Source: Alloyangia pacifica | GTDB lineage: Bacteria; Pseudomonadota; Alphaproteobacteria; Rhodobacterales; Rhodobacteraceae | NCBI RefSeq assembly: GCF_900116195.1 | Contig: NZ_FOZW01000003.1 | Coordinates: forward strand, 1-64,000 | Direction: 5' to 3' | Length of the DNA stretch: 64,000 nt | In this document: piece by piece, positions 46,253 to 55,108 of the stretch | Position numbering within the stretch: the stretch's first letter is position 1 | Layout: every line of letters starts with the position of its first letter | Notes under the pieces: generated by a model | What the model was told of the DNA's origin: nothing | What the model saw: only the letters and a program-made list of their open reading frames with translations | The model's database searches: none | Program-made: the position numbers and the translations under genes

Positions 46253-46654
46253 TCACTCGGCGCGTTGCAGCCCCTGCAGGTAGCTCACCAGGTCGGCAAC
46301 CGGCTGCACCGTGGGAACTTCTCCCGAAAGCGCTGCCTCGGCGTCGAAATCGAAGAACTGCCCGTAGACCGGCATCGGCGAGCCATGGCTGACCAGCGGG
46401 TCGCGCCCGTCGATCCGCTTGACCACGCGTTCAAGCGGAAACGCCCCGCCATTCGCCGCCGCGAGTTCGGTCAGGTTGACCGGCTTGATCATCAACACGC
46501 CGGCCATGGGACCGTCACCGCGCCCGTCGAGGCCGTGGCAGGTAGCACAATGGGCGACGTAGAGCGCCCCGCCCCGGTCGACCTCCTGTGCGACGGCAGC
46601 GCGGAGCGGCAGCGCGAGAGTCACCATTGCGGCGAGAAAGAGAATGGTTTGCAT
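46253..46654 (-). CDS. Class I c-type cytochrome, periplasmic
   Basis: A 133-residue protein with signal MQTILFLAAMVTLALPLRA ending AVAQE, heme-binding CATCH (proximal His) and distal Met in PMPVYGQF. It carries one heme and probably moves electrons in the periplasm; the partner is unknown. ATG at 46654. AAAGGAG upstream. Confidence 0.85.
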   Translation of the reverse strand: MQTILFLAAMVTLALPLRAAVAQEVDRGGALYVAHCATCHGLDGRGDGPMAGVLMIKPVNLTELAAANGGAFPLERVVKRIDGRDPLVSHGSPMPVYGQFFDFDAEAALSGEVPTVQPVADLVSYLQGLQRAE

Positions 46655-46726
46655 GATCGGGGCTCCTTTCACCCCCGACCATGCCGCCCCGTCTGCCGCC
46701 GCGCCTTGATCGGCATCAAGCGCATC

Positions 46727-48220
46727 TCAGATCACCGCGAGATGGACGCTCGCCCGCTCGGCCACCATCGGAAAGCGGACCGGGCGGCCGTCGCGGCGCA
46801 GCGCCACAGCCATGTCGCCAGCGTGTCGCGGGTGGCTCTCGAGCCGCAGGGCGCCGCCGTCGAAATCGACCAGGTCCATCGACACGCCGTGTCCCAGCGT
46901 GAGCATCCAGCCCTGGAGCACCTGCAACGCCAATGCCTCGCCGATGCGCAGATTCTGGTGCGTCTCCGCCGGAAGCTGCGCGCCGCTCAGAGTGCGCGAC
47001 AGGGCGATGTCCGCCGCGAGCCGATCTGCCTCCGCACCGATGTCGACGCCCGGCTCGGGGTCGGTCGCCATGCGCAGCCGCGGCGCGGGCCGGGTGTCAA
47101 AGAGCGCCTTGAACAGCGTCGAGAGCGCGCCCGCGACGACCACTTGCAGGGCGCAGTCCGAGGGCTGGGGCGGGATCTCGTCGGGGGACATATCCGGCAG
47201 GAGGTAGCGCATGGCACCGCGCAGGCCGTTCGGCGACTGCCGGTTCAGCCGGGTGATCCAATGCAGGAGGTTCGGCGCGTAGGTCTGCAGCTCATCGGCG
47301 ACTTCGCGCAGCTGCTCGCCGCCCTCGGCACGGAGTTCGCTGCGCGCCAGAAGGCCGCCGAGCCGCGCCGCCGTCACCGCCGGAGGGCTGAGCCGGTCAG
47401 CCCGCGCCTGACGGCGCATCACCGCCTCGAAGGCCCGGTCCGCCGCTTCGGTCATCAGCGCCAGCACGCGCTGCGCGGTGACGGGGTCATCCTCGCCCTC
47501 CGGCCAGAGACCCGCCCCCAGACCCGGATCGAAGGCGGTGCCCCGCGCCAGCAGCATCAGGGCGGCGTTGTAGTGGATGCGGCACGGATGGCTGTCCTGC
47601 AGCCGCGCGACAAGCTGGCGCGGCGTGGCAAGCGGCGACAGGTCATCTGCCGTGGCGGTCGGCATCGCCAGCACCGCGCCGGACTGCCGCGCCACCCACT
47701 CCACCCAGGCGGACATCGGTGCCTCCGCGTCCGGGGCTGCGCCAGCGATCTCGCGCTGCTCGGGGGCGCTCCGGTCGATCCAGTGGTAGAGCGACAGCGG
47801 CCCCTTGGCAGCCTGCCCAGGGACCACACCGCGGAACAAGCCGTTCAGCGTCAGCTGGCCCTCGCCATTGAGCCGCTGCGCACGGCGCTGCAGCGCCGCA
47901 TCCGACACCGTCTGCGCGGACAGAATGCCCCCGCGCGTGTCGTACCAGGCCAGGCTGCGCATCTCGCACAGCAGCTCATGCAGCGTGAACCGGGTGCTGC
48001 CGTCGACCCAGACCGCGTGGTGCGGGTCCTTCAACGCCGCAAAGGGCACGTCACGGATCAAAGCGAGCGCGTAGAGTTCGGCGATCTCGGCGGCAAGTTC
48101 CGATGGCCCCATGTCCGGAGGCGGCGGCAGCATCAGGCAGGGCGCCACGGCTCCGCCGCGACGGCGGCCTCCGGTGATTACCCGGAATTTCGGCCTGTCC
48201 ATTTCGGTCCGATCTGTCAT
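46727..48220 (-). CDS. Vanadium haloperoxidase-like protein lacking active-site motifs
   Basis: A 497-residue protein aligned by eye with bacterial vanadium-dependent haloperoxidases: LALIRDVPF (51-60), GLFRGVVPGQAAKGPLSLY (127-145), YNAALMLLARGTAFDPG (217-233), RVLALMTEAADRAFEAV (251-267) and LRIGEALALQVLQ (424-436). The vanadate site is lost: the K..HRRxRPE region is RRQARADRLS, the P-S-Y-P-S-G-H-A motif is PQPSDCALQVVVAGA (351-365), and the R...GxH(W/Y) motif is SRTLSGAQLPAE with Gln415 for the His. So it is likely a non-halogenating relative. No signal peptide. ATG at 48220 with GGAGGGGAGG upstream. Confidence 0.72.
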   Translation of the reverse strand: MTDRTEMDRPKFRVITGGRRRGGAVAPCLMLPPPPDMGPSELAAEIAELYALALIRDVPFAALKDPHHAVWVDGSTRFTLHELLCEMRSLAWYDTRGGILSAQTVSDAALQRRAQRLNGEGQLTLNGLFRGVVPGQAAKGPLSLYHWIDRSAPEQREIAGAAPDAEAPMSAWVEWVARQSGAVLAMPTATADDLSPLATPRQLVARLQDSHPCRIHYNAALMLLARGTAFDPGLGAGLWPEGEDDPVTAQRVLALMTEAADRAFEAVMRRQARADRLSPPAVTAARLGGLLARSELRAEGGEQLREVADELQTYAPNLLHWITRLNRQSPNGLRGAMRYLLPDMSPDEIPPQPSDCALQVVVAGALSTLFKALFDTRPAPRLRMATDPEPGVDIGAEADRLAADIALSRTLSGAQLPAETHQNLRIGEALALQVLQGWMLTLGHGVSMDLVDFDGGALRLESHPRHAGDMAVALRRDGRPVRFPMVAERASVHLAVI

Positions 48221-48415
48221 GACCTCCCCTCCTCTGCAGCGCACGACCCGCGGTCGGATCGACAGTTAACCTTACGTTAAGTGAATTTGCAGAGGCGGCG
48301 TGAACCGAGCGTGAAAGCCCGGCGCCACGCGGTGACGCCTGCGTGAAAAGGTCCGAATTCCGACCCGATCGCGCAAGTTCAGGCGACGGGTGCTCAGACG
48401 AACAGGCCCGCCGCC

Positions 48416-49651
48416 TCAGGCACTCGGGGGCTGGGCGTCGCCGGCATCGGGCATGCCACCCTCAGGGCGGCGGCGCCCCACCAGTGACAGACCCAGCGCG
48501 AGGATCGCCGGCAGAAGCAGCCCGAGGCTCATAGGAAGCGGCGTGCCCGTGCCCCCCAGCGCCACGCAGCCCGAAACGGTGAAGGCGATACCGAACTGGA
48601 TGGCCCCAAGCACCGCAGAGCCCATTCCCGCGCCGTCCCGGGCCTCGGACATGGCCAGCGTCATGGCATTCGCCGACAGCAAGCCGATCATCCCGACAGC
48701 ACCCCAGAGGAGCGGCACGAACAGCCAGACCGGCGATCTGCCCGACACAAGCACGAGCGCGAGCGTCAGCAGGCCGAAAACCGGCAGTCCCCGGCGCAGG
48801 ATCTGCGCGGGTGGATAAGAGTCGAGCAGCAGGTTGTTGATCTGGCCGAACAGCACGAGCGCCGCCGCGATCAGCGCGAAGACGAGGCCATAGGCCAGCG
48901 AACTCAGGCCGTAGACCCCCTGGAAGACGCCGGAGGAGCCGGTGATGAAGGCAAACATCCCGCCCTGCACCAGGCCCGCGACCAGCGCCGCCCTGAGGAA
49001 CTCCCGGCGCGACAGCAAGGCCGCCGCGGTCCGCATGCCCGAGCGGAACGGGCGCGCCGTGCGCCGCGCCTTCGGCAGCGTCTCGGGGACCAGCGACAGC
49101 GACAGGCCGAGGGCGAGCAGGCTCACCCCGGCCATGAAGACGAAGATCGAGCGCCAGCCGAAGGCTTCCAGCAGCAAGCTGCCCAGAGTCGGCGAAACGA
49201 TCGGGCCAATGGTCAGCAGCATGACCAGCACGGTCATCGCCTTCGCTGCCCGCTGGCCCTCGTAGAGGTCGTTGACCACGGCCCGGCCGACCACCATGCC
49301 AACGCTCGCGCCGATCGCCTGCAGGAAGCGCAGCCCGTTGAACACCGCGATGTCGTGCAGCGTCGGCAGGATGAGCGAGGTCACCGCGAAGAGCGCCGTG
49401 CCCGCCAGCAGCGGCCCCTTGCGCCCGTAGCCGTCGATCAGCGGCCCCATCATCAGCTGACCAAGGCAGAGCCCGAGAAAGAAAATCGACAACGAAAGTT
49501 CGGCGGCGGACTGCTCGGCATGCATTGCCGCGGCCAGGTCCCCCATGGCGGAGAGATACATGTCGGTCGCCAGCGGCGGGAAGATCGACAACAGGCCAAG
49601 CACGGCGGTGATCGCCGTGGCGCGCCGGGCGGTAAGCTGTTCTGTCTGCAT
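48416..49651 (-). CDS. Bcr/CflA-type multidrug MFS transporter
   Basis: A 411-residue, 12-helix major facilitator. LLSIFPPLATDMYLSAMGDLA is the Bcr/CflA N-terminal signature, GPLIDGYGRKGPLLAG is motif A, and VVGRAVVNDLYEGQRAAK follows. It exports drugs such as bicyclomycin or chloramphenicol, or sulfonamides, by proton antiport. ATG at 49651. Divergent from a TetR gene with a perfect palindrome between them. Confidence 0.88.
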   Translation of the reverse strand: MQTEQLTARRATAITAVLGLLSIFPPLATDMYLSAMGDLAAAMHAEQSAAELSLSIFFLGLCLGQLMMGPLIDGYGRKGPLLAGTALFAVTSLILPTLHDIAVFNGLRFLQAIGASVGMVVGRAVVNDLYEGQRAAKAMTVLVMLLTIGPIVSPTLGSLLLEAFGWRSIFVFMAGVSLLALGLSLSLVPETLPKARRTARPFRSGMRTAAALLSRREFLRAALVAGLVQGGMFAFITGSSGVFQGVYGLSSLAYGLVFALIAAALVLFGQINNLLLDSYPPAQILRRGLPVFGLLTLALVLVSGRSPVWLFVPLLWGAVGMIGLLSANAMTLAMSEARDGAGMGSAVLGAIQFGIAFTVSGCVALGGTGTPLPMSLGLLLPAILALGLSLVGRRRPEGGMPDAGDAQPPSA

Positions 49652-49727
49652 GCCATGTCCTGCGGCTTGGGCCCGAGCCCGTTCCACGTCGGGGCGAGGC
49701 GCTCTATGATGGGATGAGGAACAGTTA

Positions 49728-49743
49728 ATAGACTGCAGTCTAT
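49728..49743. promoter_or_regulatory. TetR operator candidate ATAGACTGCAGTCTAT
   Basis: A perfect 16-bp palindrome in the 136-bp divergent region between the exporter and tetR genes, 45 bp before the tetR ATG. Its core GACTGCAGTC is identical to that of the palindrome upstream of macA (10351-10360). TetR-family operators are typically such palindromes. Confidence 0.65.
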
Positions 49744-49787
49744 AAATCAATGCACCCGCCCTGTGCGGAGGTAGACAGGAGCTGTGC

Positions 49788-50366
49788 ATGAGCGGGGAGA
49801 AAAAGCAGGGAGGCCGGCCGGTGGACGCCGCTGCCGGGCGGTCACTGAAGCTTGCGGCGCTTCAGCTGGTGCGTGAGCGGGGCTACGCCAAGGTCTCCAT
49901 CGCCGCCATTGCCAGCGCCGCGGGCGTGGCGCGCCAGACGCTCTACAACCGCTGGAACACCAAGGCCGACCTGGTGCTTGACGCGGTCTTCGAGGAGACC
50001 GGGCGCTTTTCCACGATCCCACCCGCCGATACCGGCGAGACCTGTGCCGCGCAGCTCGAGGCCTTCCTTGTCGAGGTGTTCGATCATCTGGCCGTGGACG
50101 GCGATCCCCTGCGCGCCCTGATCGCGGCGGCACAGGAGGACACGGCATTTCGCACCGCCTTTCGCGAGCGCTTCGTACTGCCGAGGGAGCAGATCGTGAC
50201 GGACCTGCTGCGCCGGGCGCAGGCACGCGGCGAGCTGGGCAAGACGCGCGACCCCGAGATGCTCTCGGCCTTCGTCCACGGCGCCTTCTGGTACCGGCTG
50301 CTCAACGGTCAGCCGGTGGATGCGGCGCTGGCGCGGGCGATCACCGCAGAGGTCTTTGCCCGCTAG
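49788..50366 (+). CDS. TetR/AcrR-family repressor
   Basis: A 192-residue regulator. HTH at about 20-65 (LAALQLVRERGYAKVSIAAIASAAGVARQTLYNRWNTKADLVLDAVF) and a ligand-binding helical domain. Divergent from the Bcr/CflA exporter, it presumably represses it and itself and is released by a drug-like ligand; it may also act on macAB through the shared palindrome. ATG at 49788. Its stop lies 9 bp from the convergent tricorn gene. Confidence 0.85.
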   Translation: MSGEKKQGGRPVDAAAGRSLKLAALQLVRERGYAKVSIAAIASAAGVARQTLYNRWNTKADLVLDAVFEETGRFSTIPPADTGETCAAQLEAFLVEVFDHLAVDGDPLRALIAAAQEDTAFRTAFRERFVLPREQIVTDLLRRAQARGELGKTRDPEMLSAFVHGAFWYRLLNGQPVDAALARAITAEVFAR

Positions 50367-50375
50367 GCCCGGGCG

Positions 50376-53300
50376 CTAGTCATCGATGTCGCGCAGAAGC
50401 GCCGCAACCGCGGCCGCGAGCTGCGGGTCCCGCCCCGCCTCGATGTCCTCCGGGGTGACGCGGACGATCTCCTCCGGCACGATCTCGCGGTTCTCGAAGA
50501 AGTCGCCCTCGACCGTCCGAAAGCCGAGCTGCGGCACGCCCAGCACCAACCGCGGCTCGAGCAGTGGCGGGCGCAGCACCGCCGTGCCGGTGCCCGGCAC
50601 CATGTCACCGACCGAGGGGCCGAGGCCCTCGTGGATGTAGTAGTAGGGAAACACCGAGGCATCCGAGTAGTCCCAGCTGTTCACCACCAGCGCCGTGGGC
50701 TTTGCCCAGCGGGTGTAAGGCGTGGTCCCGAGGTCGACGCCGTTGCGGGTCACCAGCCCCGAATGCCGGCTCCCGGTGAGGAAGGCGGTGAGCTGGTCGT
50801 GCAGGAAGCCGCCGAAGTTGAAGCGCTGATCGACGATGGCCCCCTCCTTGTCACGCGCCTTGCCCATCAGGTCGGAATAGACCTGCCGGAAGGACGCATC
50901 ATCCATGCTCCGCACGTGGGTATAGCCGAGACGCCCCCCGGAGAGCTCCTCGACCATGGCGCGACGGGTGGTGACCCAATGGGCATAGGCCAGCTCGGGC
51001 TCGGTGCCGGGCGGCGCGGCGCGCAGGGTCATATCTCTGGCTGCGCCGCCATCTGCCGGCTGCACGGTCAGCCGCAACAGATCGCCCGCCCGGCGGTTCA
51101 GCAGCGGGGTGATATCCGCCTCCGGTCCGATCTCCTCGCCATCCACCGCGAGGATCACCGCGCCTTCGGCCAAGGACGGGCCGAGCAGTGCCGCCGGACC
51201 GCCCGGCAGCGTCGCCGCAATGCGCACTCCGGGGCCCTCGTGCAACGTGTCGTAATAGAGCCCCAGCTCGGCGGTGCTGTCCCAGCTCGGGCTGTCCGAT
51301 GCAAAGCGGGTGTTCAGATGCGAGGCGTTCAGCTCCCCCAGCATCTCGGCCATCAGCTCGGCGAAATCCTCCCAATGCGACAGATGCGGCAGGTAACGGG
51401 CGTAGATGTCGCGTACCCCCGGCCAATCCACCCCGTGCATGCCGGCGTCGTAGAACTTCGACTGCACGAAACGCCAATGGTGCTCGAAGAGATACTCCAT
51501 CTCGGCCACCGGATCGTAGCTGGCCTGCAGGCTGAACGGAACCGGGGCGCTGGCGCCGCTGGCCACATCGACGATCTCGACCCCATCCGCGTGCATGAGA
51601 TACAGCGTTCCCCGGTCCGGGCTTATCGCGATGTCGACGATGCCCGCCGGCGAGGTCGCGAAGACCTGTCGCGGGTGGCGCGAGGCCATGTCGATCACCG
51701 AGCCTGTCAGCACACCGATCGTCGGCTGGAAGGTGACCAGCACCATCCCCGCATTGTCCGGGGTCATCTCGGCCAGGACTGGCACGACCGATGCGCCTGT
51801 GATGCGGCTGCGACGGTAGGGCAACCCCTCGAAGTCGGGTTCGAGCGGAGGCGCCGCCTCTTCCTTGCCCTCGGATGAGGGCTCGGCGCCGGTGGGCGGG
51901 ATCGGGGCCGCTTCGCCCAGTTCGCGCTGCAGGTAGCCCTCGGGTGTCAGATAGGCGGCCATCACGTCCTGCGTGCCGCCATTCTCGTCGAGGTTGCGTT
52001 CCGAGAAACGGTCGGTGGCCCAGAACACCACCGAGCCATCGGGGCTGAAACCCGCACCGTGATCTCCGAAGCCGGAATCCGAGAGATTGTGGCGCAGGTG
52101 CGCGCCCGTGGTCTCGATCAGCTCCACCTCGGTATTGGCCGAGCCGAAACCGGTGGTGGTGAGGATGTACCGCCCGTCCGGCGACCACGCGAAGTCGAAC
52201 TCCGCCTCGCCGTAGAAATAGGTGGCACTGTCGGGCAGGATCTCGGAGCTCTCGCCCGTCCTGCTGTCCCAGATGCGGATGGCGTTGCGGTCGTCGCGAT
52301 AGGCAATCCTGATGCCGTCCGGAGCATAGGCCGGCTGCAGCGCGTCGGTTCCGGTGTCGATAAGCTGCACCTCCTCCAGTGCCAGCGCCGAGAGGAAGTT
52401 TTCGTCTTCCTCTCGGGTCAGGGCGGTCTGGTAGATGTCCCAGTCCCCCTCGCGCTCGGCAGCATAGAGCAGGCGGCGCCCGTCCGGACCATAGCTGACC
52501 GATCGCTCGGCCTGCGGGGTGTCGGTGATGCGGCGGACCTCGCCCGACAGCGGCGACAGCACGAAGATGTCACCGCGCGCCACCACGGCCAGCTCGCTGC
52601 CGTCGGGAGACACCGACGTCTCGGTGATCTGATCCCCGAGATCGCCATAGACCTCGCCCTTGAGCAGCGTGCCCTGCCGGATGCGCAGCGGCACCTGAAC
52701 CGGGGCCGCCGCCCCGGGGTCCAGCCGCCAAATTTGCGTGTCATAGGTATAGGCCAGCGTGCCGTCATCGGCTGCTGAAACGAAGCGCACGGGCAGCCGG
52801 TCGTGCGAGGTCACGCGGGTGGGCGCCCCTTCGCCTGCCAGCGGCATGCGCCAGATGTTGAAGGTCTCGGGCGCCGCGTCCGGATCGCCGATCCCAGCCT
52901 CGGGCATCTCGGTCGCCCAGAAAAGCTCTGAACCGTCCGCCGAGAAGGCCGGGCTGCGGTCGCTGCCGCGGTAGCGCGTGAAGCGGCGGTGTGTGCCGGC
53001 CTGGATGTCGTACAGCCAGATATCGCTGGTCCCGTCCGAAATCTCGCGCTTGCGCCAGGGCACCTCGGGAGAGGTGCGGTCGACATAGGCCAGCGTCCGG
53101 CCATCGGGGCTGACGTCGAGCTGCCCGCTGGGCAGGGGCATCACCAGCCGGGGGCGCCCGCCCGTGACCGACACGCGCATCACCACGCCCGCGATCAGTC
53201 CGAGCCCGGTCAGGTGATCTGCGGTCGGCGTGCCGAGCCGGTCCGCGGAGAAGAGGACCTCGGCGCCATCGGCGCTGAAGGCCAGCGGGTGCTCGGCACC

Positions 53301-53639
53301 GGAATGCCGGGTCAGCCGGGTGATCTCGCCGCCCGCGACCGGCATGACGAAAACGTCGGCCAGGTTGAATCGATCAGAGGCAAAGGCGATGCGGGAGCTG
53401 TCCGGCGACCAGACCGGAGAAGTGCTGCGGAACTGCCGCTCCGTGAGCGGCACGGCCTCGCCGCCCTCGCTGGGCACGATCCATATCTGGCCCCGGTAGG
53501 TGAAGGCGATGGTGGACCCGTCGGGCGAGATCTGTGCCCCCCGTACCCAGAAGGGCGCCTGTTCCTCGGCGCTCACGGCGGGTGCGGTCAGGGATAGCGC
53601 GGCCAGGAGGCCGACAAGGCAGCGTACAATCGTCTTCAT
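50376..53639 (-). CDS. Tricorn-type S41 protease, exported
   Basis: A 1087-residue protein with signal MKTIVRCLVGLLAALSLTAPAVSA. Residues about 30-660 form beta-propellers with WD/YWTD-like repeats (SPDGSTIAFTYRGQIWIVPSEGG and similar, Asp-Gly-rich). A linker with a helical part (EHHWRFVQSKFYDAGMHGVDWPGV) leads to the peptidase with ELNASH (Ser-His), a PDZ-like domain, the nucleophile Ser in DYSDASVFPYYY, and Glu in ENREIVPEE. All catalytic residues of tricorn peptidase are thus present. It trims peptides, here probably in the periplasm. Confidence 0.85.
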   Translation of the reverse strand: MKTIVRCLVGLLAALSLTAPAVSAEEQAPFWVRGAQISPDGSTIAFTYRGQIWIVPSEGGEAVPLTERQFRSTSPVWSPDSSRIAFASDRFNLADVFVMPVAGGEITRLTRHSGAEHPLAFSADGAEVLFSADRLGTPTADHLTGLGLIAGVVMRVSVTGGRPRLVMPLPSGQLDVSPDGRTLAYVDRTSPEVPWRKREISDGTSDIWLYDIQAGTHRRFTRYRGSDRSPAFSADGSELFWATEMPEAGIGDPDAAPETFNIWRMPLAGEGAPTRVTSHDRLPVRFVSAADDGTLAYTYDTQIWRLDPGAAAPVQVPLRIRQGTLLKGEVYGDLGDQITETSVSPDGSELAVVARGDIFVLSPLSGEVRRITDTPQAERSVSYGPDGRRLLYAAEREGDWDIYQTALTREEDENFLSALALEEVQLIDTGTDALQPAYAPDGIRIAYRDDRNAIRIWDSRTGESSEILPDSATYFYGEAEFDFAWSPDGRYILTTTGFGSANTEVELIETTGAHLRHNLSDSGFGDHGAGFSPDGSVVFWATDRFSERNLDENGGTQDVMAAYLTPEGYLQRELGEAAPIPPTGAEPSSEGKEEAAPPLEPDFEGLPYRRSRITGASVVPVLAEMTPDNAGMVLVTFQPTIGVLTGSVIDMASRHPRQVFATSPAGIVDIAISPDRGTLYLMHADGVEIVDVASGASAPVPFSLQASYDPVAEMEYLFEHHWRFVQSKFYDAGMHGVDWPGVRDIYARYLPHLSHWEDFAELMAEMLGELNASHLNTRFASDSPSWDSTAELGLYYDTLHEGPGVRIAATLPGGPAALLGPSLAEGAVILAVDGEEIGPEADITPLLNRRAGDLLRLTVQPADGGAARDMTLRAAPPGTEPELAYAHWVTTRRAMVEELSGGRLGYTHVRSMDDASFRQVYSDLMGKARDKEGAIVDQRFNFGGFLHDQLTAFLTGSRHSGLVTRNGVDLGTTPYTRWAKPTALVVNSWDYSDASVFPYYYIHEGLGPSVGDMVPGTGTAVLRPPLLEPRLVLGVPQLGFRTVEGDFFENREIVPEEIVRVTPEDIEAGRDPQLAAAVAALLRDIDD

Positions 53640-53823
53640 CAAAACATCTCCGGAAACCGGCTCAATCCTGATGAGGCTAAACCGTCGCAGTACGCGTGTC
53701 ATGCCAAAGCGGGGCGGGACCCGCAGCCACCGCGCGCAGTTTCCGAACGGGCCGCGCGCGAGATTCCGTCCCCCTCGCACCGCGCGAGACGCTATGCTCG
53801 CGGCACAGACACAAGGGGTCCAC

Positions 53824-54297
53824 ATGAAAGACATCGATCTCGGCCATCTGCGGGAAACCATCCGCATTGCGCAGGAGAGCCGCGCGGCAGGCAACCATCC
53901 CTTCGGCGCGCTGCTGACGGGACCGGATGGCGCGGTGCTGCTCCGCCAAGGCAATGCCTACCAGCAGGGCAAGGGCGTCGCACATGCCGAGCTGCTGGTC
54001 GCGCAGGAGGCGAGCCGCCTCTACACGCCGGAATTCCTCGAGGGCTGCACGCTCTATACTTCGGTCGAACCCTGTTGCATGTGCGCTGGGGCCTGCTACT
54101 GGGCCGGTATCGGGACGGTGGTCTACGGCATGACCGAGAAGCGCCTCGCCGTGCTCACCGGCGACAATCCCGAGAACCTGACGCTCGACCTGCCCTGCGA
54201 GGCGGTGTTCGAGGCGGGGCAGCGCCGGGTCGAGACCCGGGGCCCCTTCGCCGAGATCGAGGAAGAGGTCGCCGAGGGCCACCGCGGCTTCTGGTAA
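53824..54297 (+). CDS. Nucleoside/guanine deaminase family (CDA zinc fold)
   Basis: A 157-residue cytidine-deaminase-like enzyme: zinc His and catalytic Glu in HAELLV, zinc Cys pair in EPCCMCAGACYW. FGALLTGPDGAVL is typical of the nucleoside deaminase branch. It could act on guanine or a related purine, or on tRNA. ATG at 53824. The upstream frame is a shadow of the tricorn promoter. Confidence 0.8.
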   Translation: MKDIDLGHLRETIRIAQESRAAGNHPFGALLTGPDGAVLLRQGNAYQQGKGVAHAELLVAQEASRLYTPEFLEGCTLYTSVEPCCMCAGACYWAGIGTVVYGMTEKRLAVLTGDNPENLTLDLPCEAVFEAGQRRVETRGPFAEIEEEVAEGHRGFW

Positions 54298-54329
54298 GTC
54301 CCCGCAAAGTCCTCTGGGACCGCTACCGC

Positions 54330-55028
54330 TCAGAGCGAGTCCTTCACCCGGTCCCACGTATTGGTCAGGTGGCGCGACATGACCTCGCCCAACCGGTCGC
54401 CGTCGCGCGCCTCCAGCGCGGCGATCATCTGCTCGTGCTCGGCGACCGCCTCGGCCCAATAGTCCTCGGTGCCATTGCCGACGAAACGGATGCGCTTGAG
54501 CCGTCCCTGGATATTCTGCTGGATCTCCTGCAGCGTCTCATTTCCCGAAAGCGCCGCGAGACGCGAGTGGAATTCCTGGTTGAGCTTGTAATAGGGCAGC
54601 CGGTCGCGCTTGCGGTAGTAGCCCAGCATCTCCTCGTGCAGCGCCCGCATCCCGGCGATGTCCTCGTCGCTGGCCCGCGCGCAGGCGGTCTGCCCCGCGA
54701 GCTTTTCGAGATGCCCCAGCACCTCGAGCATGGAGAACACATCCTGCGGCGAGAGCTTGCGCACGGTCGCCCCCCGCGACGGCTGGATGACGATCAGCCC
54801 CTCGGCCGCCAGCGTGCGCAACGCCTCGCGGAACGGGGTGCGTGACACGCCCAACTGCTCCAGAAGCTGCACCTCGTCGATGCGGCTGCCGGGCTCGAGA
54901 TAGCCCTCGATGATCAAATCCCGGATCCGGTTCGCGACCTGATCGTGCAGGGATTCCTTCTTTATTTGCAATGGCATGGCCGAGGAAGACGACAGGTCCA
55001 TGACACCTCCGGGATTGCTCTTTTTCAT
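54330..55028 (-). CDS. GntR-family (FadR/FCD) transcriptional regulator
   Basis: A 232-residue regulator: winged HTH at about 25-95 (DQVANRIRDLIIEGYLEPGSRIDEVQLLEQLGVSRTPFREALRTLAAEGLI) and an FCD all-helical sensor whose metal-ligand residues include Asp and His in NQEFHSRL, EHEQM and RHLTNTW. Divergent from pdxA2-dctPQM, so probably the repressor of that transport and catabolic operon, released by an organic acid. Confidence 0.85.
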   Translation of the reverse strand: MKKSNPGGVMDLSSSSAMPLQIKKESLHDQVANRIRDLIIEGYLEPGSRIDEVQLLEQLGVSRTPFREALRTLAAEGLIVIQPSRGATVRKLSPQDVFSMLEVLGHLEKLAGQTACARASDEDIAGMRALHEEMLGYYRKRDRLPYYKLNQEFHSRLAALSGNETLQEIQQNIQGRLKRIRFVGNGTEDYWAEAVAEHEQMIAALEARDGDRLGEVMSRHLTNTWDRVKDSL

Positions 55029-55054
55029 AGGTTAGCAAGTTTTTCCTTGCCATG

Positions 55055-55067
55055 CGATACCGTATCG
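55055..55067. promoter_or_regulatory. Operator candidate CGATAC-C-GTATCG
   Basis: A perfect inverted repeat with 6-base arms in the 80-bp divergent region between the GntR gene and pdxA2. It is followed by two direct copies of ACAAAATA (55072-55088). Both could be FadR-type recognition sequences. Confidence 0.45.
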
Positions 55068-55108
55068 GAAAACAAAATATACAAAATACATGTGGAGGAG
55101 AATCGAAT

